From Staphylococcus equorum (GTDB lineage Bacteria; Bacillota; Bacilli; Staphylococcales; Staphylococcaceae), in assembly GCF_029531845.1 (NCBI RefSeq), contig NZ_JAMBPV010000003.1:124001-188000 (forward strand): a DNA stretch of 64,000 nt, in the 5' to 3' direction. A model generated the notes under the pieces. That model made no database searches, had not been told where the DNA came from, and was given only the letters and a program-made list of their open reading frames with translations. Positions within the stretch are counted from its first letter, which is position 1; each line of letters starts with the position of its first letter. Of this stretch, positions 36,294-45,387 are shown piece after piece. The translations under genes and the position numbers were made by a program.

Positions 36294-36683
36294 TTAAAAA
36301 TCAAATATTGAATCTCCATTACCTATTTCATCATCAGTAACCAACTTGTTAGATGTGAGTGACGTGTCGGAAACGCTATTTTGAGAAGCGGGTTGCGAGG
36401 TTTTACCGCCCATCGCTCTGATCTCTTCCGCAGACACACCTTGTTTTTCAGAAGTTGATTGCGGTTTTGAAGTACCATTACTTACTATAGTAGATGTTTG
36501 GAATGATGAAGAAACATCATACGTGTTATCTTTATAATTTTTATGATGATTTGTCGACCCGGTAACAAGTGAAGTCAATGTGTGAATCGCATAAATGTGC
36601 TTTTCAAATTCAGCATTATTATTTGCCTCATCTGCTGCTACCAATTCTTGCTCAATTAACTGTATAATCTTATCTTTTTCCAT
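36294..36683 (-). CDS. YwdI-like (DUF5327) protein
   Basis: A 129-residue soluble protein. The first 45 residues form a charged helix (KIIQLIEQELVAADEANNNAEFEKHIYAIHTL in pieces), matching YwdI/DUF5327. The rest is a low-complexity Ser/Thr/Gln-rich disordered region, with VSAEEIRAMGGK as a short conserved piece and an acidic end. It begins two bases after the ung stop. Function unknown. Confidence 0.8.
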   Translation of the reverse strand: MEKDKIIQLIEQELVAADEANNNAEFEKHIYAIHTLTSLVTGSTNHHKNYKDNTYDVSSSFQTSTIVSNGTSKPQSTSEKQGVSAEEIRAMGGKTSQPASQNSVSDTSLTSNKLVTDDEIGNGDSIFDF

Positions 36684-36685
36684 GT

Positions 36686-37342
36686 TTATGCCTCACCTTC
36701 ACACCAATTCACTGGTGCTTTACCATTTTCTTGTAAATACGTATTTGCTTGAGAATATGGTTTTGAACCAAAGAAACCACGATAAGCAGATAAAGGACTT
36801 GGATGTGGAGACTTAATAATATGATGTTTCGACGTATCTATCAATTTAATTTTTTGTTGTGCAGGTTTTCCCCATAAAATAAACACAACATTTTCTAATT
36901 GTTCAGATACTGTTTTAATCACTTCATCTGTAAAAAGTTCCCAGCCAATGTCTTTATGAGAATGTGCTTCTCCTTGGCGGACAGTCAGAACTGTATTCAA
37001 TAACAAAACACCTTCGCGCGCCCAATCCTGTAGATGTGGCGTTGTTCTTTCACAACCAATGTCATCTTTAAGTTCTTTATACATATTACGCAATGAAGGT
37101 GGAAACTTAGCATCTGGTTGTACTGAGAAAGCTAAGCCATGTGCTTGATTGGGCCCGTGATATGGATCTTGACCTAATATGACAACCTTTACCTGTTCAA
37201 ATGGTGTTAAATCAAATGCTTGATAAACATTGTCTCTATCCGGATATACAATTTCTGTTGTATATTCTTTTTCTAAAAATTCGTGCATCGTACTAAAGTC
37301 TTGTCGCGTAGTAATTTCACGAAAAACATCTGACCATTCCAT
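36686..37342 (-). CDS. ung: Uracil-DNA glycosylase
   Basis: A 218-residue family 1 uracil-DNA glycosylase removing uracil from DNA. The water-activating loop [18 protein letters not shown] contains the catalytic Asp; [15 protein letters not shown] and the C-terminal [13 protein letters not shown] (minor-groove loop with the catalytic His) are intact. The ATG at 37342 gives the usual length and has GAGGTGA eight bases upstream; the GTG at 37354 falls inside that site. Confidence 0.98.
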   Translation of the reverse strand: MEWSDVFREITTRQDFSTMHEFLEKEYTTEIVYPDRDNVYQAFDLTPFEQVKVVILGQDPYHGPNQAHGLAFSVQPDAKFPPSLRNMYKELKDDIGCERTTPHLQDWAREGVLLLNTVLTVRQGEAHSHKDIGWELFTDEVIKTVSEQLENVVFILWGKPAQQKIKLIDTSKHHIIKSPHPSPLSAYRGFFGSKPYSQANTYLQENGKAPVNWCEGEA

Positions 37343-37711
37343 ATTCCCTCTCACCTCAGTTAATATTTTAACATATTAGAACTACTTTCACGTGCAAGAA
37401 ATTATGCGCGTGAATAAGTAGTTCTTATGCATGAGCTTCAGCTCAGGCGAACCATTATTTCTACTTTACATCCACAAGAATAGAACCACTTATGCAAGTG
37501 CATCAGCACTTGTAAACCTTTAAACCAGCTCAGGTAATCCTTTAAGTCATTTTAAAAATATTACAATTAACCCTATTTCACTTCATCGAAATAAAATTAA
37601 TCTACATTATACAAAGTAGTTAAATATTGCTCGCTATTTAAAAGGTCATTATTTAGAATACTCGACAAACGTGGTATGATATGTACAAAAGAAATTTAGG
37701 AGTGAAGATTC
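37343..37711. repeat. Palindromic-repeat-rich gap between ung and pdxK
   Basis: No gene. Several stems stand in a row. AGAACTACTT with AAGTAGTTCT flanks TCACG/CGTGA (about 37378-37423). TGAGC-TTCA-GCTCA lies at about 37432. AAGTGC-ATCA-GCACTT lies at about 37496. The last two are preceded by the same CTTATGCA and followed by an AACC box, so they look like copies of one module. The promoter of pdxK must lie at the right end; TGGTATGAT near 37674 is a possible -10 area. Confidence 0.6.
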
Positions 37712-38542
37712 ATGGCATTGAAAAAGACATTAACGATTGCAGGTTCAGACACAAGCGCAGGCGCAGGTATGCAAGCAGATTTAAAAACATTTCAAGAGTT
37801 AGAGACATACGGTATTGTTGCCCTGACATCAATCGTAACAATGGATAAAGCGACATGGTCTCATGACGTAACGCCAATTCCATTTGATGTATTTGAGAAA
37901 CAATTAGAGACAGCAATCTCAATCCAGCCAGATGCTGTGAAAACCGGTATGCTCGGTACACAAGAAATTATCAAACGTGCTGGTGAAGCATATGAAGAAT
38001 CTGGTGCCGACTACTTTGTTGTTGATCCAGTGATGGTCTGTAAAGGCGAAAATGAAGTGTTAAATCCTGGCAATACTGATGCAATGATTGAACATTTATT
38101 ACCTAAAGCAACTGTCGTAACACCAAATTTATTTGAAGCGGGGCAACTTGCAAATCTAGGTACTTTAAAATCAATAGATGATATGAAAAAAGCTGCTGAA
38201 ATCATTCATAAACAAGGTGCGAAGCATGTCATTATTAAAGGTGGTAAAGCTTTAGATCAAGATAAATCTTATGACCTTTACTATGATGGTGAACATTTCT
38301 ATCAATTAACTACTGATATGTTCCAACAAAGCTATAATCATGGTGCAGGCTGCACTTTTGCAGCTGCAACTACTGCGTATTTAGCAAACGGTAAAACACC
38401 TAAAGAAGCAGTTATTGCTGCCAAAGCTTTTGTAGCTTCTGCAATTAAAAATGGTTGGAAGATGAATGACTTTGTAGGACCTGTTGATCACGGTGCATAT
38501 AACCGTGTTGAACACATTGATGTTGACGTTACAGAAGTTTAA
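37712..38542 (+). CDS. pdxK: Pyridoxal/hydroxymethylpyrimidine kinase (PdxK/ThiD-like)
   Basis: A 276-residue ribokinase-fold kinase: LTIAGSDTSAGAGMQADLKTF at the N-terminus, YFVVDPVMVCKGENEVL, VVTPNLFEAGQLANL, and the anion hole HGAGCTFAAATTAYLANG with Cys in place of the usual Asp-loop neighbour seen in the dual-function pyridoxal kinases of Gram-positives. It may salvage B6 vitamers, HMP, or both. The gene stands alone, away from thiamin genes, which favours the pyridoxal kinase role. RBS AGGAGTG. Confidence 0.88.
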   Translation: MALKKTLTIAGSDTSAGAGMQADLKTFQELETYGIVALTSIVTMDKATWSHDVTPIPFDVFEKQLETAISIQPDAVKTGMLGTQEIIKRAGEAYEESGADYFVVDPVMVCKGENEVLNPGNTDAMIEHLLPKATVVTPNLFEAGQLANLGTLKSIDDMKKAAEIIHKQGAKHVIIKGGKALDQDKSYDLYYDGEHFYQLTTDMFQQSYNHGAGCTFAAATTAYLANGKTPKEAVIAAKAFVASAIKNGWKMNDFVGPVDHGAYNRVEHIDVDVTEV

Positions 38543-38564
38543 AAGCAACGCCATCAATAAAATA

Positions 38565-38602
38565 AACCAAGCAGAAATTGAATATATTTCTGCTTGGTTT
38601 TT
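38565..38602 (+). terminator. pdxK terminator
   Basis: AACCAAGCAGAAAT at 38565-38578 pairs with ATTTCTGCTTGGTT, followed by TTTTTT. Confidence 0.93.
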
Positions 38603-38619
38603 TGTATGTTAAATATGCT

Positions 38620-39129
38620 TTATGATACAGTCGCACTCGTTACATAGCCATCACTCATATGAAATACAATATAACCTTCACCTACTTCATACCCATATAA
38701 ACCATCGGAGCTGTTTACTTTGTCCCCATGAAGCGGTGGTTGATATTTAAAGTTTTGTCCAAATTGCACTCTCATATCTTGTAAACTTACCGTATCTTCC
38801 GCTATATCAAATTCTACTGAATTAGCTTTATTACCATTTACTTTTTCAAATTTTTGATCATAAATTACTTTGCTCTCAGAACCTGAATCATATTTGCTAT
38901 TCACTTTAATGTCATTAAAAGTAACATTGCCTGCTTTTAATCCATTATAAAAGGATTGATCTAATACAAAATCTCCACCTTTAGCTGTGTACCCTTGATA
39001 ATCATAATAAGGCTGCGTCGTTTCTGCTTGCGCTTCACTTTGTGATATGTCTTGGTTAGCAATACTTAGTCCTACTGTAGTGCCAAATACGAGACTACAC
39101 GCTACAAAAGTTTTTGCAATTTTTTTCAT
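38620..39129 (-). CDS. isaB: IsaB-like secreted antigen
   Basis: A 169-residue secreted protein. The signal peptide (MKKIAKTFVACSLVFGTTVG, cleavage near QAEA/ET about residue 36) precedes PYYDYQGYTAKGGDFVLDQSF, which aligns with S. aureus IsaB ([21 protein letters not shown] as remembered). The remainder has the same spacing of strands and no Cys. IsaB is a surface or extracellular protein reported to bind nucleic acids and to be immunogenic. The S. aureus gene lies elsewhere in its genome, so this is either orthologue or paralogue. RBS is TTGGAGTGAT. Confidence 0.8.
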   Translation of the reverse strand: MKKIAKTFVACSLVFGTTVGLSIANQDISQSEAQAETTQPYYDYQGYTAKGGDFVLDQSFYNGLKAGNVTFNDIKVNSKYDSGSESKVIYDQKFEKVNGNKANSVEFDIAEDTVSLQDMRVQFGQNFKYQPPLHGDKVNSSDGLYGYEVGEGYIVFHMSDGYVTSATVS

Positions 39130-39401
39130 ACATTATCACTCCAAGCTTGAATTTTAAAAGATGTTACATCTTAGTTACAATTTACACCACTTTTCAAAAT
39201 AATTCAATTCTAACCCTTATACTTCACTCACCATTTTTACTATTAAATATAAATTTTCAAATATTCATTTTTACATACTTTTTACCTTTCAAATCATATA
39301 CGACATAAGACCGAGACAAAGTTGATACTGAAGACTCATGTATTTTTCAAGAAAATCTATTAGTATATTAAGTGTAGAGAGACAAAGGAGGGAATCACAG
39401 C

Positions 39402-39572
39402 ATGATTATCTACAAACAAGCTTTTGAAAATGGTAACCCAATATATGAAATTATCACTAAAACTTTCAAATCAATTTCTGTTAAATTTGATGAAAATTTC
39501 AGCATGAATGAATTATATAAGTTACTCTCTCTACTTGAAAGTGATGTTGATAATATGAAACTAACTTATTAA
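39402..39572 (+). CDS. vraX: VraX-like 56-residue protein
   Basis: A 56-residue cytosolic-type peptide starting MIIYKQAFENGNPIYEIITK. It matches the remembered S. aureus VraX (55 residues; starts MIIYRQYHHEGAPVYEIITK and continues TFQHVSIK.. with a KLLSLL motif, here TFKSISVK and KLLSLLESDVD). VraX is strongly induced by cell-wall antibiotics and has been reported to bind C1q. A strong RBS (AAAGGAGGGAA) precedes the ATG. TATATT at 39364-39369 is a possible -10 box without a good -35, as expected for an activated promoter. Confidence 0.9.
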   Translation: MIIYKQAFENGNPIYEIITKTFKSISVKFDENFSMNELYKLLSLLESDVDNMKLTY

Positions 39573-39680
39573 TAACATTTACTTTACACCTTAGACTTTT
39601 CAAAATTTAGCTTTAAGAAGAATTCAGAAGAATATAGATGCAATTAACTCCCCTTTAGAAATTAGAAGTTTAAAAAGAAT

Positions 39681-39715
39681 AAAGGCAACATAAGTTGTCC
39701 CCTTATGTTGCCTTT
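39681..39715. terminator. Strong hairpin with TTGTCCCC loop after vraX
   Basis: AAAGGCAACATAAG at 39681-39694 pairs perfectly with CTTATGTTGCCTTT at 39702-39715 around a C-rich loop. The T-tract is short, so it is either a weak terminator or part of a structured 3' region of vraX. Confidence 0.6.
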
Positions 39716-39747
39716 GAATAACACAACCCTATAAACACTCACCCTAT

Positions 39748-39835
39748 GAGCGGTACATAGTTAGACAAAGATTGTCCCCTTTGTTGTGCTTGGAGAGAAT
39801 ACTCGAAGCAGTGCTAACTTATGTACCGCTCTTTT
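39748..39835 (+). ncRNA. Candidate structured RNA with three-way junction and UCCC loop
   Basis: GAGCGGTACATA plus TTAG at 39748-39764 pairs with CTAAC plus TATGTACCGCTC at 39814-39831, closing about 17 bp with one bulge, then TTTT. Inside are two separate hairpins: ACAAAG/CTTTGT (39765-39784) with loop ATTGTCCC, and GCTTgGAG/CTCgAAGC (39788-39809). The T-tract is only on the plus strand. It may be an independent small RNA or the 3' end of the vraX transcript. I do not recognise a known family. Confidence 0.5.
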
Positions 39836-40276
39836 CTATACATACAATAACTTAAATTCTTCACACACCATGATTTTTGTTTCATCAAAAGGAATACCTA
39901 ATTCAGCATAATATGATTCGAAAAATTCGATATGTGCTTGGCGCCAATATGCCAGTGACTTATCTCCTTCACCTTCAAGATATGCATGTTCTTCAGTAAC
40001 ATCATTAAATGGCGTTTGGTAAACACGTGTAGTTTCAATGATACATTGCGGGTTTCCTTTTTCATTTAATACAACGCTGATATCACCGACTTGTGGTAAC
40101 GCTTCTTCCTCTACTTTATAAGACGATAATCCACTTGTCGTCGCAGTTTTTATACCCTTTTTCACTAAATCAGCTAATTCATCTTCGTCGACACCAAAAG
40201 ACCAAGCATCAAATTGCATACCTTTATATTCAGGAAATGCTTCGATAAAAGATCTCCAATATGTTTCTACTGTCAT
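39836..40276 (-). CDS. ASCH-domain protein
   Basis: A 146-residue protein of the ASCH superfamily, a PUA-like RNA- or nucleoside-binding fold. AWSFGVDEDELADLVKKGIKTATTS is the typical N-terminal segment with the G-K-K-T pocket residues. LPQVGDISVVLNEKGNPQCIIETTRV forms the beta core, followed by GDKSLAYWRQAHIEFF. Some family members are amidohydrolases on N4-acetylcytidine; function here is unknown. Its stop codon directly abuts the structured RNA region on the other strand. Confidence 0.88.
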   Translation of the reverse strand: MTVETYWRSFIEAFPEYKGMQFDAWSFGVDEDELADLVKKGIKTATTSGLSSYKVEEEALPQVGDISVVLNEKGNPQCIIETTRVYQTPFNDVTEEHAYLEGEGDKSLAYWRQAHIEFFESYYAELGIPFDETKIMVCEEFKLLYV

Positions 40277-40340
40277 AGTTATCCTCCTAGTATACTTGTT
40301 ACTTTACTTATTATTGTACCGTACTCTTTTAAATTAACAC

Positions 40341-40385
40341 AAAAAAACAATCGACAAAGTTTTCTAACCATGTCGATTGTTTTTG
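40341..40385. terminator. Bidirectional terminator between ASCH and proP-like genes
   Basis: AAACAATCGACA pairs with TGTCGATTGTTT (40371-40382), with A/T runs on both sides. It would mainly end the proP-like gene read on the minus strand. Confidence 0.8.
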
Positions 40386-40418
40386 ACCCGAATAAGCCGA
40401 ACCTATAAATTCATTTTA

Positions 40419-41831
40419 TTATACGCGTTTATCTTTAGCCCACCACATTGCTTTTTCAGGATTGTCTGCATAATATTCATATTCTTCGTCACTTTCAACA
40501 TTTGGATAAGATCCTTTAAGCGATTTACCTGAAGTGCTTACATGTAATAGCGAAATGACGATAATACCAACAATACTCATCGCAGTTAAATAATAAGCAG
40601 GAGATAAGGGATCTCCTGTCTTCGCTACAAGGGCTGAAGCAATTAATGGTGTTGTCCCACCAAATAATGATACAGATACGTTAAACGTTACTGCTAATGT
40701 TCTATATCTAATATGAGTATAAAACATCGTCGGTAACGAGCCAGGCATTGTCGCTTCATATGTTGATAAGAAGAACCCTAGAATAAAGATACCAACAATA
40801 ACATAGATAATTGAAGTTGACTGGAAAAGTGAAAAAGCGAATATACTCAATACGGCTGTACCAATTAATCCAATTAAGAATACTTTTTTCTCGCCAATTT
40901 TATCAGCAACTCTGCCAAACATTAATGCTAATGGAATCATTACAGCCATTACAAGTGTGATAATTACAGAAACTGTTGTACTATCGAGTTTAACAATTTG
41001 CTGTAAATAAGAAGGCATGTATGAAGTTACCATATAATTAGTACAATTAAAGAACGCCACTGCTACGAAACATACAATTATATCTTTATAATAATATCTA
41101 ATAATAGTTAAGAAACCAATTGTATCTCTTTTTGATTTTGTCGCGATTTCATTTTCATAAACAGGTGATTCTTCTAATTTTCTTCTTAAATAGAAACCAA
41201 AAATACCTAAGAATAAACCTAAGATAAACGGAATTCTCCAACCCCATGAAGCCATTTGATCATCATTTAAAAAGAAAAATAGTAATCCGGTTATTACCGA
41301 GGCAGCAATATAACCCGATAACGTCCCTATTTCAAGTCCAGAACCAAGTGTATTTCGTTTTCTATCTGGAGAAGATTCTGCAACGTACACCATAGCACCT
41401 GCATATTCTCCACCTGTTGAAAATCCTTGTAACACTCTACCTAGTAATAGTAATATTGGAGCCCAAATACCAATTTGTTCATATGTAGGCAATAGGCCAA
41501 TGAACAATGTCGAGAATGCCATCATAATAATGGTTGTGGTTAGCACTACTTTTCTACCGTATTTATCTCCAATAATGCCAAAGATAATACCGCCAACAGG
41601 TCGTAGTAGAAAGGCGATTGCAAATGTTGCAAATGTAAAAATTGTTTTGAGTTGATCATTTTCTACCGAACTGAAAAAGTTTTGTCCGAGTATTACTGCT
41701 AAATAAGAATACAACCCAAAATCAAACCATTCCATAGCATTACCGATACCTGTGGCAAACACTGTTTTTTTAGCCGTTTTAGGATTAACTTTATTTATCT
41801 TGCTTTCATCAAAATCTTTATCATAATCCAT
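40419..41831 (-). CDS. proP: MFS transporter, metabolite:H+ symporter family (ProP-like)
   Basis: A 470-residue MFS protein of the MHS family with 12 membrane segments. [18 protein letters not shown] at the first segment, the loop 2-3 motif [13 protein letters not shown], and [19 protein letters not shown] on segment 5 are typical of proline/betaine transporters. A C-terminal hydrophilic tail ([20 protein letters not shown]) is present. A proP homologue lies in the same neighbourhood in S. aureus. Exact osmolyte unproven. Confidence 0.88.
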   Translation of the reverse strand: MDYDKDFDESKINKVNPKTAKKTVFATGIGNAMEWFDFGLYSYLAVILGQNFFSSVENDQLKTIFTFATFAIAFLLRPVGGIIFGIIGDKYGRKVVLTTTIIMMAFSTLFIGLLPTYEQIGIWAPILLLLGRVLQGFSTGGEYAGAMVYVAESSPDRKRNTLGSGLEIGTLSGYIAASVITGLLFFFLNDDQMASWGWRIPFILGLFLGIFGFYLRRKLEESPVYENEIATKSKRDTIGFLTIIRYYYKDIIVCFVAVAFFNCTNYMVTSYMPSYLQQIVKLDSTTVSVIITLVMAVMIPLALMFGRVADKIGEKKVFLIGLIGTAVLSIFAFSLFQSTSIIYVIVGIFILGFFLSTYEATMPGSLPTMFYTHIRYRTLAVTFNVSVSLFGGTTPLIASALVAKTGDPLSPAYYLTAMSIVGIIVISLLHVSTSGKSLKGSYPNVESDEEYEYYADNPEKAMWWAKDKRV

Positions 41832-42003
41832 GAATGTCTCACTCCTTTTAACATGCTATATTATTATACGGAGTTAGTTTGCATTGTCAAATTGATATCT
41901 ATTTATTACTTTTTATTTTTAATAATTTTTCGATAATTATTATATTCCATTTTAATTAACAATGCATAGTTACTTTCCTATATTCACAGATTAAATATCG
42001 CTT

Positions 42004-42267
42004 TTATATTTTAAATATAAAAATTTTAACATCACCACTTTGATTAGAAACAACCACTTTTTCATTTGTCACAGGTTCAATATCTAAAGTCTCATTTATT
42101 TCAACCGATGCTACGTATTTCACTTTGTAGGATGTCCATGCTAATTTTTTATTCGTGAGTGCAAGTTGCACAATCATTTGACCAGGTACTATCCTTTGAT
42201 GCACTGGGTTTTGATCATGGATTAACTCCAAATAGTCATTCACTTGTTCTGCTGTTATTTGTATCAT
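42004..42267 (-). CDS. Small hotdog/MaoC-like protein in the vra operon
   Basis: An 87-residue protein beginning MIQITAEQVNDYLELIHDQN. HDQNPVHQRIVPGQM resembles the hydratase motif of MaoC-like hotdog proteins (D..NPVH), but the chain is short for a complete enzyme. The ATG at 42267 is chosen because TTGGAG, overlapping the vraC stop, lies upstream; an earlier frame start at 42315 would overlap vraC by 41 bases with no ribosome binding site. Last gene of the vraA-vraB-vraC operon. Confidence 0.65.
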   Translation of the reverse strand: MIQITAEQVNDYLELIHDQNPVHQRIVPGQMIVQLALTNKKLAWTSYKVKYVASVEINETLDIEPVTNEKVVVSNQSGDVKIFIFKI

Positions 42268-42274
42268 GCTATAT

Positions 42275-42631
42275 CTACTCCAAAAATGTTTGTTTAATCG
42301 TAATATAGTTTTCACTATTTTTACTTATTTCTAATCTGAAAGTATATTTCATAAATTGTTTTATTTTCTTTTTCTCAGCAATATACATATGCGCAAGATA
42401 CGTTTCATTCGTTTTAAGTGAATTTGATTGCTTAATTTCTGTTTCTTTCAGTAAAATATTACGACTTGCATGTTGTTGAAATAACTGAAATTGTGGCCAT
42501 AACTTAGCACAGTATAAATGAGGTACTTTGTTTAAGGGATGTTGGTTGAAGTATTGATTATAAGCCATTACTTCGGCTTCATTAAATATAATTTCTTGCT
42601 CTTCATGTCCATCTTTTAAATAATAATGCAT
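42275..42631 (-). CDS. vraC: VraC-like protein
   Basis: A 118-residue protein (MHYYLKDGHEEQEIIFNEAEV, then NQYFNQHPLNKVPHLYCAKLWPQF) that resembles VraC of S. aureus (121 residues) in length, sequence feel and position after vraB. Probably a partner of the small MaoC-like protein downstream. Function unknown. A strong ribosome binding site (AGGAGGGGG) lies inside the end of vraB, which it overlaps by 29 bases. Confidence 0.8.
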   Translation of the reverse strand: MHYYLKDGHEEQEIIFNEAEVMAYNQYFNQHPLNKVPHLYCAKLWPQFQLFQQHASRNILLKETEIKQSNSLKTNETYLAHMYIAEKKKIKQFMKYTFRLEISKNSENYITIKQTFLE

Positions 42632-43748
42632 TGCCCATGCCCCCTCCTATTCCCATTGTAGCAATGGTTCTTTGATATGTTTCCATATAGAACAATCGCG
42701 TCACTAAGGCTGCGCCACTTGCACCATATGGGTGCCCCGTAGCGATTGATCCTCCATAAACATTTAATTTCGCAGCAGATAATCCCAACATTTCTTGGCT
42801 TGCTAACACTTGTGATGCAAAGGCCTCATTCAATTCAACAGCATCAATTTCATCAATAGTATAATGGTTTTTTTCTAATAATCGTTTCACTGCTGGTGCA
42901 GGACCAATACCTAATACATTCGGGTCTACGCCTACAGTTAAACCATCAGTAAATGCTAATCCCGTAGTAAAACCATATGCTTTAGCAGTTTCTTTTTCCA
43001 TAATCATTAATAACGCTGCCCCATCATTTTTCATACAGCAATTTCCTGCAGTAACTGTCCCTTCAGGTATGAGTGGCTTCAAACGATTCAGAGTCCGTTC
43101 AGTTAGCTTGGGTTTAATACTTTCATCTTGTTGAAACGTTTCTCCCTTAACTTGAAATGGAATTATTTCTCGGGAAATGATTTGATTTTCATATGCAACC
43201 ATCGTTTTTTGATGGCTCATCCATGCATAATAATCTTGTGCCGTTCTTGAAATGTTGTAAGTTTGAGCTACATTTTCAGCTGCTTCAATCATAGATGGGT
43301 CTTGTCTCTCAGGAGCAAACGATGCACGTTCAAAAAACTCTGGTAATTGCGTATCATAAACAGATTGAGGGCGTTTTATTTTCCAAGGTGAACGGCTCGT
43401 ACTTTCTACACCTCCTGCCATATAAATCGTACCTGCTCCTGCTTGTATCATACGACAAGCTTGTAAAACTGCTTCTAAACCTGAGCCGCACTGTCTATCG
43501 ATGGTTACGCCAGGAATATTTTGGCTCAATCCAGCTTCGAGTAAGGACTTTCTTGCTAAATTACCTCCATTGCCTACGACATTACCGAGAATAACGTCAT
43601 CTATATTTGACATCACCTGTGGGGATGTTTCTTTGAAATATGTAAATAATGGCTTTATGAGATATTCTGGCTCTACATGTTTAACCTTGCCTCCAAATTT
43701 GCCAAATGCTGTACGTTTTGCCGCAACAATCACCGCTTCTTTCATCAT
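42603..43748 (-). CDS. vraB: Acetyl-CoA acetyltransferase (thiolase) VraB
   Basis: A 381-residue thiolase. The nucleophilic Cys lies in TIDRQCGSGLEAVLQA; ELNEAFASQVLA and GHPYGASGAALVTRL contain the conserved His and loop; the second active-site Cys is replaced at the end of the chain, where MGIGGGMGNALLF has no Cys. Full thiolases end in CxGxG, so this variant may be impaired in thiolysis (the first Gly position reads MGIGGGMG). In S. aureus vraB is part of a vancomycin-responsive operon. Overlaps vraA by four bases (ATGA). Confidence 0.88.
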   Translation of the reverse strand: MMKEAVIVAAKRTAFGKFGGKVKHVEPEYLIKPLFTYFKETSPQVMSNIDDVILGNVVGNGGNLARKSLLEAGLSQNIPGVTIDRQCGSGLEAVLQACRMIQAGAGTIYMAGGVESTSRSPWKIKRPQSVYDTQLPEFFERASFAPERQDPSMIEAAENVAQTYNISRTAQDYYAWMSHQKTMVAYENQIISREIIPFQVKGETFQQDESIKPKLTERTLNRLKPLIPEGTVTAGNCCMKNDGAALLMIMEKETAKAYGFTTGLAFTDGLTVGVDPNVLGIGPAPAVKRLLEKNHYTIDEIDAVELNEAFASQVLASQEMLGLSAAKLNVYGGSIATGHPYGASGAALVTRLFYMETYQRTIATMGIGGGMGNALLFKRWT

Positions 43749-45106
43749 TTAAACTCTCCTCCTAAGTAACGTTCCTTCATTTGTCTACGAGCAATTTTCC
43801 CACTTTCTGTATAATGCATTTTGTCTATTTTAATTAATTTAGATGGTATTTGATATCTTGCCAAATGTACGGATAAAAAACTTTTTAAAGACTGGTAAGA
43901 CACATCTTGTGTGCCTGTATAAAGTAGTACTGCAATTTCACCAAACTTCGAATGTGGTTCACTCACTATGCACACTTCATTAAAATAGTCATACGCTTGT
44001 AATACACTTTCAAGTTCAGACGGATAAACATTTCGGCCACCAATAATCATGCGGTCACTCTGCCGTCCGTACAAATAGAGATATCCGTTATGATCAAGTG
44101 AAGCAAAATCACCAATTTCTATCCATTCACTCTGTGAAACATCACGATTTGCATAACCACTAAATACCATATTACTTTTAATATGTAACACGCCCACACC
44201 TTGTCCATCTTGAGATGCCAAATTTATTTTCACATTTGGAAAAGGTAAACCGACAGAATTATATGGGGCTTCATTATTGTAGTTATAACTTATGAAGCTT
44301 GCTTCAGATGTGCCAAAGAACTCTATTAATATAGTTTGTGGCATATATCTTTGCACTTTATTTCTTGTATCTGGAGGTAATTTGTCACCTGTAGAAAAAA
44401 TATAGCGCACTTGATTCATTTTAATATTTTCAGCCAAACATGATGTTAACATCGTTGGTACTAAAAACATGGCGGTCATTTTAGATACTTTTTCAATCGT
44501 TTGTAATAACAATGACGCATCAAATTGACCTTGTCCGATAAATGTTCTACCACTATATAACGCATAAATGCATGCATATAAAGACAGTGAATGAGATAAA
44601 GGACCAGGTGCAACTAGTATATTAACCGGTTCTTCTAATAGTTTTTCGTTTTCTTTATAAGAATATAACCATGATTTTTCATTACGATAATAAGCTTTTG
44701 GTAAGCCCGTCGTTCCTGAAGTAAAACCAATATGTAACAAATCATCATGCCACTTCAATTGATTATCTTTAATGTCTTTAATTATTACTTCTTTTTCATC
44801 ATTAATTACATAAGAAATTCCATAATGCTCTAGCAATACGTCTATCTGGCTTTGTGACCATTGAAAGTCTAATATGCATGGAATACAATTGCGCCTTAAC
44901 AATGCACAGTAATATATGATTGTTTCCAGTGGGTCTTTCATGACGAGTGCTACAAATTGATAACTAGGAATATTCGTTAAATCTTCTACCACTAATTCGA
45001 TTTTTATTTTCAACTGTTTATAATTGCACTTTAAATCATCAAATTGCAATGCCCAACGTTGCGGCTGTTCTTGTGCGTATTGATTAATTTTTGCTAATAT
45101 TTCCAT
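43745..45106 (-). CDS. vraA: Acyl-CoA/acid ligase VraA (AMP-forming)
   Basis: About 453 residues of the ANL superfamily. HIGFTSGTTGLPKAYYRNEKS is the P-loop; FFGTSEASFISYN, VGLPFPNVKINL and IGDFASLDHNGYLYLYGRQSDRMIIGG (hinge) follow; the C-terminal Lys is in ESGKIARRQMKERY. The preferred start is ATG 45106, with ATG 45112 possible; AAAGGATG lies upstream of both. It is the first gene of the vraABC operon, induced by cell-wall stress in S. aureus. Confidence 0.9.
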   Translation of the reverse strand: MEILAKINQYAQEQPQRWALQFDDLKCNYKQLKIKIELVVEDLTNIPSYQFVALVMKDPLETIIYYCALLRRNCIPCILDFQWSQSQIDVLLEHYGISYVINDEKEVIIKDIKDNQLKWHDDLLHIGFTSGTTGLPKAYYRNEKSWLYSYKENEKLLEEPVNILVAPGPLSHSLSLYACIYALYSGRTFIGQGQFDASLLLQTIEKVSKMTAMFLVPTMLTSCLAENIKMNQVRYIFSTGDKLPPDTRNKVQRYMPQTILIEFFGTSEASFISYNYNNEAPYNSVGLPFPNVKINLASQDGQGVGVLHIKSNMVFSGYANRDVSQSEWIEIGDFASLDHNGYLYLYGRQSDRMIIGGRNVYPSELESVLQAYDYFNEVCIVSEPHSKFGEIAVLLYTGTQDVSYQSLKSFLSVHLARYQIPSKLIKIDKMHYTESGKIARRQMKERYLGGEFK

Positions 45107-45333
45107 TTTCATGTCATCCTTTAAATTGTAAACTTTTATATGAATCATATTAACATTTATTGTAGTAGTTTATCTTTAGAGAATCACTGATAAATTTTAT
45201 TCGTGGCGATTCATAGCATCTTAATCCCAATTCTATTTAGAATTCGATAATACTTTCAATTCAAATCCCATTAACTTAATTAATTTCTCAACAATAAAAA
45301 ATTCAAACCCAATTATAGCGAAATCTGCATACC

Positions 45334-45370
45334 AAAAATCCCCCACTGCATTTTATAGTGGGGGATTTTC
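45334..45370. terminator. Terminator after the alanine symporter gene
   Basis: AAAATCCCCCACT at 45335-45347 pairs with AGTGGGGGATTTT at 45357-45369. The minus strand continues with a T-run, ending the symporter gene. Confidence 0.9.
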
Positions 45371-45387
45371 TATTAACATAGAGAAAT

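Noticed and set aside
42004..42631. vraC as a single gene broken by a frameshift
   Set aside because: The second frame has its own start at 42267 with a ribosome binding site at the vraC stop, and each product is complete in its own frame, so two genes are more likely.
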